Shown: positions 51,092 through 61,288 of the stretch, in pieces
How positions within the stretch are numbered: position 1 is the first letter of the stretch
Layout of the letters: each line of letters begins with the position of its first letter
Assembly (NCBI GenBank): GCA_029960065.1
Contig: JASCOF010000001.1
Coordinates: 1,054,001-1,118,000 of the forward strand
DNA from: Flavobacteriaceae bacterium PS02336
GTDB lineage: Bacteria > Bacteroidota > Bacteroidia > Flavobacteriales > Flavobacteriaceae
Reading direction: 5' to 3'
Length of the DNA: 64,000 bases
The notes under the pieces: model-generated
What the model was told of the DNA's origin: nothing
Database searches by the model: none
The model's input: the letters and a program-made list of their open reading frames with translations, nothing else
Program-made: the position numbers and the translations under genes

Positions 51092-51724
51092 CTACCAGTA
51101 TTTTTGGTTAGGAGTTCCATAGAGGTCAAGCACTCTTTTGGTATTGTTCTGCTTTTTTGCTCTTAGAATACTTACAGAGATATTCTTATTGGTATAGTAG
51201 CGTACCAAGCTGTGGTATTCCTTTACTTCTTTGTACACTCTATCAATAATATCCATACGCTCTTTGTCGTTCAGCGAAAGGCTTGATGAGGTTACAATCT
51301 GTTTGAGTTCTTTCAGCAGTTCGGTACTTTCATTCAGCAATGCCGAATAACCATTGCTGATAGCTGCCAATTCCTGTGCAGAAAAATTCGGGTCGTTCAT
51401 CATCTTACCGAAGTTGGTAACATACATTTCGGATACGTCACCGACAAGCAATACAGTCTGCTGTACCTTACGTGCATCTTTTACAAGATTATTTACAGCT
51501 TGTAGCTTGTCGTAATACTCCTTACCCTGTTTATACACCTTTTCCACTTCCTTGAAATTTTTAATTACATTGGATACCGTGGAAGAAGTCTGTACGATTT
51601 CATTCGCACTGTTGAGAATACCCGATGCCAGATTTGTGGGGTCGGTTACTACCCATTGTGCTTTTGCGGACGGTGCTACGGCGAGCATTAGTGCCGTACA
51701 CACCATAAAAAGGAACTTTTTCAT
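51092..51724 (-). CDS. traI: TraI-like protein (DUF4141, VirB5-like)
   Basis: This 210-residue protein has a signal peptide (residues 1-22, ending AKA). A helical body contains VVTDPTNLASGILNSANEIV and KQGKEYYDKLQAVNNLVKDA, characteristic of DUF4141/TraI. VirB5-like proteins form part of the pilus or secretion channel in the periplasm. It is the first intact gene of the transfer operon; the remnant of traG precedes it by 26 bases. Confidence 0.88.
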   Translation of the reverse strand: MKKFLFMVCTALMLAVAPSAKAQWVVTDPTNLASGILNSANEIVQTSSTVSNVIKNFKEVEKVYKQGKEYYDKLQAVNNLVKDARKVQQTVLLVGDVSEMYVTNFGKMMNDPNFSAQELAAISNGYSALLNESTELLKELKQIVTSSSLSLNDKERMDIIDRVYKEVKEYHSLVRYYTNKNISVSILRAKKQNNTKRVLDLYGTPNQKYW

Positions 51725-51750
51725 TTTTATGAATTTTAAAATGTTAATGA

Positions 51751-52215
51751 CTATTGATTTGCTTTGTCACGCCTTTGCATTGCGATATGCTTAATGGCGA
51801 GTTCTACGTTACCGTCCAATTCGGAAGCTAATTGCATTACCTCCATTTTTTCGGTTTCTTCGGTGGTGTATGCGAGGTATTCCTCCAAACTAACTTCGGT
51901 GGCATAGACTGCCGAGTTCGTACCACCTAAGCCAATCCAAACCTCTTTGTACAGTCGGCTTGCATCGTTGTTCATATTGATAGAAAGTACCTGACCTTTT
52001 TCCTTATCTGTAAGCCCCAACATTGCCTGTATGTCATCGAATTTATTCATATACTTACGCTGGTCTAAGAGGATTTTACAGTCGGAATTGTTGATGATAC
52101 TTTCTTTTACAATGGGCGACTGGATAATATCATCTACCTCTTGCGTAACGACAATCGCCTCTCCGAAGAATTTGCGGACGGTTTTAAATAAATATTTTAT
52201 ATATTCCGCCGACAA
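51751..52215 (-). pseudogene. traG: TraG (VirB4-like ATPase), C-terminal fragment only
   Basis: Only the last ~154 residues of a protein that is normally about 800 residues remain. The fragment (AEYIKYLFKTVRKFFGEAIV, VTQEVDDIIQSPIVKESIIN, KILLDQRKYMNKFDDIQAML, EVSLEEYLAYTTEETEKMEV) is the conserved end of the TraG/VirB4 AAA+ ATPase. The Walker A and B parts are absent. Homologous sequence begins abruptly at about 52210, where a DUF1259 gene reading the other way starts. No start codon other than TTG is available. The mating pore cannot be powered by this fragment, so transfer from this copy should be dead unless a helper supplies TraG. Confidence 0.88.
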
Positions 52216-52229
52216 TTAGTATTATTAAG

Positions 52230-53171
52230 TTGGTCGCATTTTCAACAATTATTACGCTTGCTTGTAGCAATTCTATTTATGCACAGAAGAAGGGGCAAGT
52301 TAAAATGATGCATAACGCCTCAGTAAAAAAATTAGATATAGCAAAAATAGAGGCTATTTTGGAAATGAAAGGCGTCGAAAACAATGGAGAGTTTAAAATA
52401 ACGGTGCCTCAGAATGATTTGGATATAGAGGTTGACGGATTTAAAATCATACCGCCAATGGGTTTGGGTACGTGGATAGCATTTACGCCAAGTACCGATG
52501 GTGCAATGATCATGGGTGATATCGTAATTACAGAAACTGATCTGAAACAAGTACAGTTCGAGGTTATAAAGCAGGGACTTACCATTACGGCGATACATAA
52601 CCATTTCGTTAGAAATCATCCGAACGTCATGTATATGCATATCGGAGGAAGTGGTCCCGCTGAACAGATGGCAATGAAGGCAAAAGCAGTATTGAATAAA
52701 GTTAAAGAAATGCGAGGTGCAGATCCATTGAAAGGTACTTTTGCAGGGAGAAAGGTTGAAAACACGATTGACACAAAAAAATTGGACGCTATCTTGGGTA
52801 TCACAGGAGAGATGAATAATGGCGTTTACAAATATACCATTGGTCGCCCAGATGCGCCCATTACAGAGCATGGAATACCAATCTCAACTTTCTTTGGTTA
52901 TAATACCTGGATTGCCATTCAAGGAACAGAGGAAAAGGCTGCAATCGCAGGAGATTTTGCTATGCTAGAGGATGAAGTAGCTCCAGTGATTAAGGCGCTT
53001 ATTGAAAATGGAATTGAAGTGGTTGCTGTTCATAATCACATGGTGCAGGAAAAGCCACACGTATTTTTCTTACACTATTGGGCAATTGGAAATGCGGAGG
53101 AACTTATAAAGTCTTTAAAAATTGCGCTGAGCAAAACAGGTAAAGTTGGTGGAATGAAAATGAAACATTGA
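52230..53171 (+). CDS. DUF1259 (LppY/LpqO) exported protein, 5' end lost at a junction
   Basis: This 313-residue frame can start only at TTG 52230. Upstream codons remain open and still read as signal peptide (ISIIKLVAFSTIITLACSNS), so the true ATG was cut off at the scar with traG. The mature part holds two DUF1259 domains (about 32-158 and 170-300), each with the AIHNH / AVHNH and MHIGG / LHYWA blocks. The family is exported, His-rich and of unknown activity. It is not a tra gene and is either ICE cargo or part of the rearrangement. Whether it is still translated and exported depends on the TTG. Confidence 0.85.
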   Translation: MVAFSTIITLACSNSIYAQKKGQVKMMHNASVKKLDIAKIEAILEMKGVENNGEFKITVPQNDLDIEVDGFKIIPPMGLGTWIAFTPSTDGAMIMGDIVITETDLKQVQFEVIKQGLTITAIHNHFVRNHPNVMYMHIGGSGPAEQMAMKAKAVLNKVKEMRGADPLKGTFAGRKVENTIDTKKLDAILGITGEMNNGVYKYTIGRPDAPITEHGIPISTFFGYNTWIAIQGTEEKAAIAGDFAMLEDEVAPVIKALIENGIEVVAVHNHMVQEKPHVFFLHYWAIGNAEELIKSLKIALSKTGKVGGMKMKH

Positions 53172-53216
53172 TAGAACAATAGGCTATATATCCGAAATAA
53201 CTATTACAAATAATTG

Positions 53217-53246
53217 AGCCTTTCGAAACACCACTTTCGCAAGGCT
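53217..53246 (+). terminator. Hairpin after the DUF1259 gene
   Basis: AGCCTTTCGAAA and TTTCGCAAGGCT pair at 11 of 12 positions with a 6-base loop, and T-rich DNA follows (TTATCTTATTCGAG then a T run). It lies 46 bases past the stop. The rest of 53172-53536 is AT-rich with no gene; it must contain the rteC promoter. Confidence 0.5.
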
Positions 53247-53536
53247 TTATCTTATTCGAGTTATTTTTTTTTAATAATTCCTTATAGCTCTTTCCTTCGA
53301 AACAATGTTTGAAGAGAAGCATGTGATTAGAAATAGTTCTTAATAACTGAATAGGCGACGTTTTTTACATTCAATCTTATCATAATGAATAAAATGTTAA
53401 TACAGTTATATTTTAGTTGAAATTCAGTTATTTGATTGTCAGAAAATTAAATAAGATGAGAAATGAAGCACACGATTGTTAAAACAAATCATTTATAAAG
53501 TATATAAGAAAAATATTAATATCTTAATATAGTTTA

Positions 53537-54358
53537 ATGAATAAATTTTACGAAGAAACACTAAACAAGCTAGAAGACGAAATTAGGGATCTTGAAATTG
53601 AAGCTAATTGTCCTATCCAACGTATTGAAGAGGTAATAAAACTTATCGTAAATGCTCTATCTAAAATTAAAGAGTTTGTATTAAAAAATGGATTTAAGAA
53701 TATTAACGACGAAATTCATTTTTTCAAATATCAAAAACCAGCTATTGTTGCAAAACTTATCTTTCATAATGCTATCTACAAGATAGAAATGAAAAAACCT
53801 AATGACACAAAGGCATTAAAAAAATATTTGAATGAAGAATTAAAAAAACTTAAAAAGTATTTTGAAAATAACCTTGAATTTTATAAATACTATAGAACCA
53901 ATAATTCTTTTATTGACGATAAATTATTTGTTCGTGGTAAACACGATTTAAAACTAAGTTTGGATACAATCTATTTTGAAACCGATCATAGATTTTCTAC
54001 ATCTCACGATTACAAAGCAGCTAAAATTATAGCCAATGATCTGATACAAGTATATCTTGAAGACCAACTTCACAGACCGGTACATAAAAGTAAATCAATA
54101 GAGTTACCTAACTTAAATTGGCGAGGAAGTAAAACGGCATTAACTGAATTGATATATGCCTTACATGCTCAAGGTGCATTTGATCATACTGATATTAAAA
54201 TAATAGCTAAAACATTTGAAAGTATTTTCAATGTTGATTTGGGCGACTTCTACCATACATTTATGGAATTGAAAGCCCGAAAGATAAATAGAACAAAATT
54301 CCTTGACAACTTGCGTGATGCATTAATAAAACGGATGGACGAACAGGAAGAAGATTAG
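53537..54358 (+). CDS. rteC: RteC-family regulator of ICE excision/transfer
   Basis: This 273-residue all-helical protein contains YYRTNNSFIDDKLFVRGKHD, FETDHRFSTSHDYKAAKIIA and WRGSKTALTELIYALHAQGA, the landmarks of the RteC family. In CTnDOT, RteC is activated by the RteA/RteB two-component system and turns on the excision operon. RteA and RteB are not visible in the window. The base composition is more AT-rich than the flanking ICE genes, as is usual for rteC. A shared bidirectional terminator separates it from the convergent methylase-helicase gene. Confidence 0.9.
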   Translation: MNKFYEETLNKLEDEIRDLEIEANCPIQRIEEVIKLIVNALSKIKEFVLKNGFKNINDEIHFFKYQKPAIVAKLIFHNAIYKIEMKKPNDTKALKKYLNEELKKLKKYFENNLEFYKYYRTNNSFIDDKLFVRGKHDLKLSLDTIYFETDHRFSTSHDYKAAKIIANDLIQVYLEDQLHRPVHKSKSIELPNLNWRGSKTALTELIYALHAQGAFDHTDIKIIAKTFESIFNVDLGDFYHTFMELKARKINRTKFLDNLRDALIKRMDEQEED

Positions 54359-54365
54359 AAATTAA

Positions 54366-54401
54366 AAAGAAAACGGAAACTTACAGATTCCCGTTTTCTT
54401 T
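54366..54401. terminator. Bidirectional terminator
   Basis: AAAGAAAACGGAA and TTCCCGTTTTCTTT pair over 13 bases with one bulge and a 9-base loop, flanked by A on the left and T on the right. It lies between the ends of two convergent genes (stops at 54358 and 54418) and can serve both. Confidence 0.8.
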
Positions 54402-54417
54402 ATTAATCCATTTACAT

Positions 54418-57400
54418 TCACAATATACCTCTTGGTAAATGAACACTTTTCGTTCTGATAATACTTTCTGAAATCTTCTGATTTTCCTTTTTTTCGACTT
54501 GTTCAGCAGGTTCTTCAATCTGATTAACAGGCTCAATGGACAATTGTATTTTTCTTTCGACAGCAGCGAGTTCTGTTTTAAGTTCACTTAATCTATTTTC
54601 CTTAGACCACGTACCGTTTACCACTTCATGAAGAACAGGCAGGTCTTTTTGTGTTTCAGTAATTTTCTTTTGTTCCTGTTCGATATAAGCAGGTAGCTTT
54701 TCCAACGCATTAAGGAAATTCAAGGACGCTAATTTTTCATCTTTGGCAATGATACCATTATTGTAAGTATATTTTATGTTTCCTTCGCCTTCAACCAAGA
54801 AACGGTTTATCCGAATATCCAAGCCTTCTTTTTCAGACATTTCGGTTTTGACCAACAAAGTAAATCCGTACAAGCTGCCAATTTCTACATACTGACCTCC
54901 TGTACGGGCTTTGTCCGCAAGCTGATTGAGTTTTCCACCGATTTGTTTGATATCCGCATTGGGCGGCAAACCATCCAACTGTACAGGATTTGCCATTGTA
55001 CCGTCCGAACGTTTTTTGATTCGCCCTTGCAGATTATTCCAATCAAGGCTCATTCGGTCAAAGCGGGATTGGGCTTTATCAAGTTCAGCCTTATAGTCTT
55101 CCAATTTGTACTTCGCACTATACTTTGAACGGTTGAACGCCTGTTTTTCGCTTTCCAATCCGGCAATCTGTTTTTCTAATTTGGCTTTATCCAACAGGTC
55201 GGTATTTCCAGAAAGGATAGCCACATATTCCGAAAAATTCATTCCTGATTTTTCGTCCATACTGCCCTCGTCAATAGTCCGTTTGCCAAGATTATTGTTT
55301 TTTAATTGGTCAATGAATAGCTGTTTATTGTACAGCAGGTTAAACTTATAGCTATCCAAAGATTTTTCTACAGCATAGATAATCACATCTACTTTATTGT
55401 CTGCAAAGAATTTGGCAATCTCATTGCCTTTACGAACAGCTCTGCCATCCCTTTGGGCAAGGTCGCTTGGTCGCCACGGCGTATCCAGATGATGAACGGC
55501 AACGGCTCTTTTCTGTGCATTGACACCTGTGCCCAACATACTTGTAGAACCGAACAGCACACGGATTTTTCCCTCGTTCATTCCTTTGATAAGCTCCTTA
55601 CGCTGTTTATCATTTTTGGCTTCCTGTATAAAACGGACTTCGTGCATAGGCAAGCCGTGGTCTTCCACGAGCTTGCGTTTGATTTCGGAGTACACATTCC
55701 ATTCGCTGGGCTTATATGTTCCCAAATCAGAGAAAACGAACTGCGTCCCTTTTTGTGCGTTGTATTGGTTGTAGTACTTGGCAATGTTTGCCGCACAATG
55801 CGAAGCCTTGTTGTCGGGGTGGTCATCATACGCACCGCTTACCATACGCATATCAAGCGACATTTTACGGGCATAATCCGTAGCGATGAGCATCTTTGCT
55901 TTTTCTTCACTTTGTGATAAAGGTTCTCTTCTTAATAAGGTCGCATCGCCTGTTTTGGCAAACTGCATCAGGTTTTGGATAAATTCTTCCTGGTCAGGTG
56001 TAGGCGGTATATTGTAAAGTACCTCGTTCTTGTTGGGGCGGTCAATGCCGATATCCTTTGCTGTTCGGTAATCCGTAATTTCAGAATAGAATTGGGCAAG
56101 CTCTGGTACTTTGATAAAGTATCTGAAACGCTCTTTGGCTACGATATTGTTCGCTACCGAAAATTCATAATCGGTCGTTTTTCTTGCGTAGATAGCTGCC
56201 CACGCATCAAAAGAGTGAATACCCTGTTTTTCCAATGCTCTTGGTCGCAGGTATTTGAATAGTAAGTACAGTTCCGTCAACGAATTACTGATAGTTGTGC
56301 CAGAAAGGAAAGTTGCCCCCATATCCGCATTGATGCGTTCCTGAATGGTACGGATAGCAAAGAGCAAGTTCATCGCCTTTTGGCTTCCGTCCACATTGCC
56401 CAATCCGGCAACCCTCGTATGCCGTGTGTTGAACATCAGGTTTTTGAATTGATGACTTTCATCTACGAACAAATGGTCAATGCCCATCATTTTAAAATCT
56501 ACCACATCATCTTTGCGGTTTTCAATATCGTGTTGCAGGGTTTTGAGTTTGACTTCAAGGTTTTCTTTCCGCTTGATTACTCCGGCAAGCATTCCTCTGG
56601 TCACTTCTTTGCCTTGCGATTGTAACGCATCGAGGCTTCGTTCCACGCTGCCCAGTTCTATTTCGAGGATTTCCTTTTGAATTTCGGGCGATTGCGGTAT
56701 CATCCCGAATTGGTCGTGTGTCAGTATCACACAATCCCAATCGTTATTTTTAATATCGCCAAATATCCGCTGACGTTTTTGTGGTGTAAAATCTTCTTTG
56801 CCCGGAAACAGGATTTTGGCGTGTGGGTAAGCAGTGCGGTAGGCTTCGGCAATTTCGTGAACATTGCTTTTCAGCCCTATAATCATCGGCTTGTGAGCCA
56901 ATCCTAAACGCTTCATTTCCTGTGCGGCGGTACACATTACCAACGTTTTTCCTGCACCTACTTCGTGGTCGCAGATAGCACCATTGTTCAGCTTTATAAT
57001 CCAAACGGTATCCTTTTGGCTTGAATACAGGTCTTCGATGCCTAATGCTTTGCGGTCCAGTCCCGGAAAATCCTGATGGCTTCCGTCATAGTTTGGTCGG
57101 ACGAAACAATTAAAAGTGTCGTTGTATTGGCCCGTCAGCCTGTTTTTAAACCCATCGTTTTGGGCGTGGAGCCATTCGGTAAAGGCGGTACGGATTTCGT
57201 CAATCTTTGTGTTCGCCATTTGTATGGCTTCCATATCCCGTACTTTGACCTCTTGGTCGCCAACCGTGATTTTTTTGGTAATATCGGGGGTGGTATTGAC
57301 AAGGGCGTGTTTGAGCAAGGCAATCCCGTCAAACGTCCGGCTTTCAGCTTTGACAGCGTATTTTTCCCATATATGCAAATTCTTACGGTCGCACTTTACT

Positions 57401-59841
57401 GAAAAGTCATCCGAACTTTCAGAATAATGAACCAGTACGTCCGTATCAAAAAGATGTGAAGCAAAGCGGGCATAAATACCAGTGGGTATCCAGCGTTCGC
57501 CTAAATTAAAATCGAGTTCCTCAAACTCAATTCGTCTTGGTCGGGCTTCTTCCAAAACGGTAAGGCTTGTTTTGGCTTCGGTATCATTGGGATTGTTTTC
57601 AATGTAGTTCTGTACCTCTTGAGCTTTCTCTACTACGTTTCCTGCAACCCAGCGTTCGGCTATTTCATATTCCTTTTGCAAAGGATTGTAGTAAATACGA
57701 CTGTGTAATGCTTCTTTCAAAGCATCATCGGTCATACCGCTGATTTCGGACATATAGTCCAAATCCACATTTCCATATTTGTTCAGCGAAGCCGCTAACG
57801 CTTCTTCGGGATTGTCCGTTGCTATTGTTAAGGTGGAGAAACTTACCGGACGGCTGAATATATCCGCTTTGTGTACCACGCCACCAACGACACGCTCCAA
57901 ATAAGGGATTTCCTTGCCGGAACTATCCATTTTAATGAGCTTGATATTATTGGCACTATTGAGGTTTCCATACCTTTTGACAAAGGCATCATAAAGGAGG
58001 TTAAGGTTTTCCCTTTCTTCTTTTTGTTCAGTCTGCAACGTTGCCTCTTTATTGTAAAGCTCTTGGTAAACATCACGTACAGCTATGTACGCTTCGGCTC
58101 TTGCTCTTTGTAAAGGTGGTAGCTGCAAAGGGTGGAAAACTGCCATACCGTCTGATGTATCTACATCTTGCAGATGACCGACCCAACCATTATCCACAAC
58201 AAGGCAATCGTTACGGTGGTACGATTCCAGTTCGCCACTATAAGTAGCAGATTCGGGAATGGTATCGGGAACGGCTGGCTTATCAGCTTGGCCATTCCCG
58301 TTTATTTGTGAAAACAGGTCGCCGATAGCTTCCTGTTTTTTACCATTGATAGATGTATTTCCATTGGTGGCTCTATTAGTAACAGGCGGCGTAAAAGGTT
58401 GCTGCATCGCACTACTGAACAGGTCAGGTTGGCGACCTACTGCACCTCTTCTCTTGTTGGTGCTTTGTCTTTTAACTTGTGGTGTTCTTTTGGGCGTAGC
58501 AAGAACCATTACAGGTTCGTCCATATTTTGAAACAAGTCAAAAATGCTTAGCTGCTTTAATTCCTGCGGACTTTCCCGATTTATTATCGGAACTGATATA
58601 GGTTGTATTTCCTGCCGAATGGTTACAGGTTCGACAATTGGAGGTCTAACTTTGGGAGTAGCGGGAATTTGTGTTATTGACTCATCGTTCAGTTCGCCTT
58701 TATATAAACTCAAATTCAGATGTTTTCCAAAATCATCCGAAAGCATTCGTTTGAGGTCTTTGGCAATTCCGGCAACCCCGCCTTTATGCGTATAGATGAG
58801 TGCAGGCTGTCCGTAAGGGTCGGTATCTAATTTCCGGTCGGTATGTACAATTCTTGTATTGTCCTGAAAGAGTGCATTGCCCGGAGTATTATATTCTGTT
58901 TGCCTGCTTTGGCAAAACAGATCTTCCCTTTCGGTCAGATTTTGTTTTGCCGTATTCTTTTGCAGGATAATCAGGTCGCTTCCGACTTCCGTACCTGCAT
59001 ATTCCGTAAACAGGCTGTTGGGTAAGCGGACAACCGAAACTAAATTATTATCCTGCATCAACGCCCTGCGTATCGGCTCGTTCTTTGGGCTATTCAGAAT
59101 GCCCTGCGAAGTAATGTAAGCCAACAAACCACCCTCACGGAGCATATCAGCACCTTTCAGGAAAAAGTAATTGTGTATGCTTCGGGCAGCCAGTACTTTT
59201 GCACTGTCCTTGCTTCGGGAATAGGAAAGGTCAAAAACGGAAGTGTCTCCAAACGGTATGTTGCTGGCGATTACATCATAGCTGTTTTGTTCCTTGTCGG
59301 GGATTTCTTCAAAACCACTTACACGGATATTGCTTTCGGGATAAAGCCGTTTTAAAATCTTGCCTGTCAGCAAGTCTTTTTCATAAGCGGTAACACTTTG
59401 TTGGTTTTCCAAAAAGGATTGTATGAATGAGCCGATACCTGCGGAGGGTTCGAGGAATTTATCGATGTTCAGACCGCTTTCACGCAATACGGAGGAAACC
59501 GCATCTATGACCTGTGGCGGTGTATAAAAAGCTGTCAGTACAGAGCTTTTCATACTATCCACATACCTGCGGTATTGCTTTTCGTCTTCGGAATTTTCTT
59601 TGAGTAGCTGGTGTAGTTCCTGCGTAATCGGGAAAAGGTCGTGTTCTGTTTTTCTCCAATTATTGATGTCTATTTCGTTCGCTATGGGGTTCAATACGAA
59701 TTTAAGACCGCCAAATCCGCTGTATTGCATCATTAGCAGTCTTTCGCCTACGGTGGCTTGCCGTTTCTCCTTTTCCAGTTTAAAAGCAATTCGCAGGGCA
59801 TCAATGTTCTGTTGGAGATGTTGCTTTTTACTGAAGCCCAT
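54418..59841 (-). CDS. Giant DNA methylase-helicase of the ICE (DarB-like architecture)
   Basis: This 1807-residue protein has an N-terminal N6-adenine methylase-like domain (about 90-320; [13 protein letters not shown] for SAM binding and ASNIPFGD at about 195 as the catalytic NPPY-like motif). A variable middle (about 400-900) and a superfamily 2 helicase follow: Walker [11 protein letters not shown] near 957, DESHQF near 1125, and motif [13 protein letters not shown] near 1462. The C-terminal end is a coiled coil. The methylase motif has I-P-F where NPPF is usual. Proteins of this build are standard in Bacteroidota ICEs. The phage P1 antirestriction protein DarB has the same order, suggesting protection of incoming DNA. 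It overlaps the next gene upstream by 14 bases. Confidence 0.88.
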   Translation of the reverse strand: MGFSKKQHLQQNIDALRIAFKLEKEKRQATVGERLLMMQYSGFGGLKFVLNPIANEIDINNWRKTEHDLFPITQELHQLLKENSEDEKQYRRYVDSMKSSVLTAFYTPPQVIDAVSSVLRESGLNIDKFLEPSAGIGSFIQSFLENQQSVTAYEKDLLTGKILKRLYPESNIRVSGFEEIPDKEQNSYDVIASNIPFGDTSVFDLSYSRSKDSAKVLAARSIHNYFFLKGADMLREGGLLAYITSQGILNSPKNEPIRRALMQDNNLVSVVRLPNSLFTEYAGTEVGSDLIILQKNTAKQNLTEREDLFCQSRQTEYNTPGNALFQDNTRIVHTDRKLDTDPYGQPALIYTHKGGVAGIAKDLKRMLSDDFGKHLNLSLYKGELNDESITQIPATPKVRPPIVEPVTIRQEIQPISVPIINRESPQELKQLSIFDLFQNMDEPVMVLATPKRTPQVKRQSTNKRRGAVGRQPDLFSSAMQQPFTPPVTNRATNGNTSINGKKQEAIGDLFSQINGNGQADKPAVPDTIPESATYSGELESYHRNDCLVVDNGWVGHLQDVDTSDGMAVFHPLQLPPLQRARAEAYIAVRDVYQELYNKEATLQTEQKEERENLNLLYDAFVKRYGNLNSANNIKLIKMDSSGKEIPYLERVVGGVVHKADIFSRPVSFSTLTIATDNPEEALAASLNKYGNVDLDYMSEISGMTDDALKEALHSRIYYNPLQKEYEIAERWVAGNVVEKAQEVQNYIENNPNDTEAKTSLTVLEEARPRRIEFEELDFNLGERWIPTGIYARFASHLFDTDVLVHYSESSDDFSVKCDRKNLHIWEKYAVKAESRTFDGIALLKHALVNTTPDITKKITVGDQEVKVRDMEAIQMANTKIDEIRTAFTEWLHAQNDGFKNRLTGQYNDTFNCFVRPNYDGSHQDFPGLDRKALGIEDLYSSQKDTVWIIKLNNGAICDHEVGAGKTLVMCTAAQEMKRLGLAHKPMIIGLKSNVHEIAEAYRTAYPHAKILFPGKEDFTPQKRQRIFGDIKNNDWDCVILTHDQFGMIPQSPEIQKEILEIELGSVERSLDALQSQGKEVTRGMLAGVIKRKENLEVKLKTLQHDIENRKDDVVDFKMMGIDHLFVDESHQFKNLMFNTRHTRVAGLGNVDGSQKAMNLLFAIRTIQERINADMGATFLSGTTISNSLTELYLLFKYLRPRALEKQGIHSFDAWAAIYARKTTDYEFSVANNIVAKERFRYFIKVPELAQFYSEITDYRTAKDIGIDRPNKNEVLYNIPPTPDQEEFIQNLMQFAKTGDATLLRREPLSQSEEKAKMLIATDYARKMSLDMRMVSGAYDDHPDNKASHCAANIAKYYNQYNAQKGTQFVFSDLGTYKPSEWNVYSEIKRKLVEDHGLPMHEVRFIQEAKNDKQRKELIKGMNEGKIRVLFGSTSMLGTGVNAQKRAVAVHHLDTPWRPSDLAQRDGRAVRKGNEIAKFFADNKVDVIIYAVEKSLDSYKFNLLYNKQLFIDQLKNNNLGKRTIDEGSMDEKSGMNFSEYVAILSGNTDLLDKAKLEKQIAGLESEKQAFNRSKYSAKYKLEDYKAELDKAQSRFDRMSLDWNNLQGRIKKRSDGTMANPVQLDGLPPNADIKQIGGKLNQLADKARTGGQYVEIGSLYGFTLLVKTEMSEKEGLDIRINRFLVEGEGNIKYTYNNGIIAKDEKLASLNFLNALEKLPAYIEQEQKKITETQKDLPVLHEVVNGTWSKENRLSELKTELAAVERKIQLSIEPVNQIEEPAEQVEKKENQKISESIIRTKSVHLPRGIL

Positions 59842-60265
59842 TTTCTTCTATCCATATTGCGATGGTTCCGGTTATTTCGGTATAGAGCAGGTCAAACTCA
59901 TAACCGTATGCGAAATCATCGGTTAGTCCATAGCTGGAGAAAACAGGCTCGCAAACAGGAAACATTTTAAGGGAGAACGGTCGCAGTTCCTCATCTGCCA
60001 TTATGGTATCAAACTCATTGCATACCACTTGAAACACGGTATCGAATTTGGAGAAATGCAAGCCCTCAAAAAGTATGTAATTGGCTATTTCGTTGCATTG
60101 CTCAATAGCGTTTCCCGAACTAAAAGCCCCCTCGTAGGCATTGGTAGCCCACGAAGAACGTTGATCAATAAATTTTTGGTCATTTGCTTTTTCGGGGAAG
60201 CTGGTATTTAATAATTCTTGTAGTCGTAATCTGAAATACGATAGGTCTTTTTGCTGTACATCCAT
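59828..60265 (-). CDS. DUF1896 protein
   Basis: This 145-residue soluble protein begins [20 protein letters not shown] and contains [38 protein letters not shown] and [20 protein letters not shown]. This is the DUF1896 family, nearly always found next to the large methylase-helicase in Bacteroidota ICEs. Its end overlaps that gene's start by 14 bases, so the two are coupled. The role is unknown; assisting the methylase-helicase is a plausible guess. Confidence 0.88.
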   Translation of the reverse strand: MDVQQKDLSYFRLRLQELLNTSFPEKANDQKFIDQRSSWATNAYEGAFSSGNAIEQCNEIANYILFEGLHFSKFDTVFQVVCNEFDTIMADEELRPFSLKMFPVCEPVFSSYGLTDDFAYGYEFDLLYTEITGTIAIWIEENGLQ

Positions 60266-60380
60266 ACTATTATTTGTTTTAGAATTTTACTTGTAGCCTA
60301 AAATTATAGCAGTAGATAAGCCCCTTTGCAGAAGTGGCAGGGTTTGGCTTTGAGAGGTAGGATTTGGCTTAATGGGCAAT

Positions 60381-60406
60381 AAAAAACCTCTGGAAATTCA
60401 GAGGTT
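60381..60406 (-). terminator. Terminator after the ORF6N gene
   Basis: A perfect 8-bp stem (AACCTCTG / CAGAGGTT, 6-base loop) is preceded on the plus strand by six A, which read as U on the minus strand. It abuts the stop of the ORF6N gene at 60407. Confidence 0.85.
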
Positions 60407-61288
60407 CTATTGATTGTTTAAAATTTGAAGCATCCTGCCAACCTCAATATCCATTCTCGAAAAGGCAAACCATTTTTTGCCAAGGTCTTTGAGTGATGCT
60501 CCAATGTGATATAGTTCCACATTGTCAATAATCAAAAAACGGTCGTGAGCATCTGAAAATAATTCAACTTCAATGCGAGGATATTGGCTGTTGTACCGTT
60601 GCATATCTAACCGTAATTGATTGCTTATGCTTTTGGTATGAATTGTTGCGGTTACATTGTCGCTTCGCTTGCCCAATAAGGTCAATACCGTGTCATCCAC
60701 ATAATTATCCAGCAGAATAATGGAGGCTTTTGCATTTCGGATAATATCCGATACAAAGGCATAGGCATCAAAAACCTGCCCGTTGTAGAAAATCCCTTTC
60801 TCACTTCGGAGCTTATCACTTTCCAGAGCCTTAAAAATCTCTTCAAATTTTTGGTCGGCTTCCAATTGTTTCAGTTCTATATTGTCCAAACGATAAAACA
60901 GCGAAGAGTTGCTGATGAGCATTCTCCGCATTTCTACAAACGCTTCCATTATTTCAATACTGATTTTAACAGCTATATCTGAACGGAGAATAGCGGAAGC
61001 CATCGCAACCCCTTGTTCAGTAAAAACATAGGGCAAATAACGTCTTCCGCCGTAGCTCAAACTTGAGGTTCCAATTTGGAACCTCAAGTTTTCAACTTCC
61101 TTTTCGGTCAGTTGAAAGCAGAAAGAAACAGGAAACCTGTTGATATTCCGTTTTACGGCTTTATTAAGGTTTTTTGTTTCCACCTGATACAGAGTAGCGA
61201 GGTCGCTATCCAGCATCACTTGTTTGCCACGTATGGTATAAATCAGATTTCTGATTTCTTGCGGTACAATAGTCGGTTTATTTTCCAT
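60407..61288 (-). CDS. ORF6N domain protein
   Basis: The start is chosen at ATG 61288 (MENKPTIVPQEIRNLIYTIR), which overlaps the topoisomerase stop by 11 bases; the longer frame to 61360 runs inside that gene. The 293-residue protein has an N-terminal ORF6N DNA-binding domain (about 8-95: VMLDSDLATLYQVETKNLNK, FPVSFCFQLTEKEVENL, FTEQGVAMASAILRS). A C-terminal part (about 150-290) resembles a phospholipase-D-like fold, with DAHDRFLIIDNVELYHIGAS. ORF6N proteins are common on phages and mobile elements. Confidence 0.88.
   Translation of the reverse strand: MENKPTIVPQEIRNLIYTIRGKQVMLDSDLATLYQVETKNLNKAVKRNINRFPVSFCFQLTEKEVENLRFQIGTSSLSYGGRRYLPYVFTEQGVAMASAILRSDIAVKISIEIMEAFVEMRRMLISNSSLFYRLDNIELKQLEADQKFEEIFKALESDKLRSEKGIFYNGQVFDAYAFVSDIIRNAKASIILLDNYVDDTVLTLLGKRSDNVTATIHTKSISNQLRLDMQRYNSQYPRIEVELFSDAHDRFLIIDNVELYHIGASLKDLGKKWFAFSRMDIEVGRMLQILNNQ

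Noticed and set aside
52332..52871. Minus-strand ORF of 179 codons under the DUF1259 gene
   Set aside because: Antisense; Cys/His/Phe-rich composition reflects the two DUF1259 domains read backwards.
55453..59393. Many plus-strand ORFs of 60-154 codons inside the methylase-helicase gene
   Set aside because: All are antisense to a continuous 1807-residue protein with recognisable motifs; the GC-richer ICE codon use creates open antisense frames.
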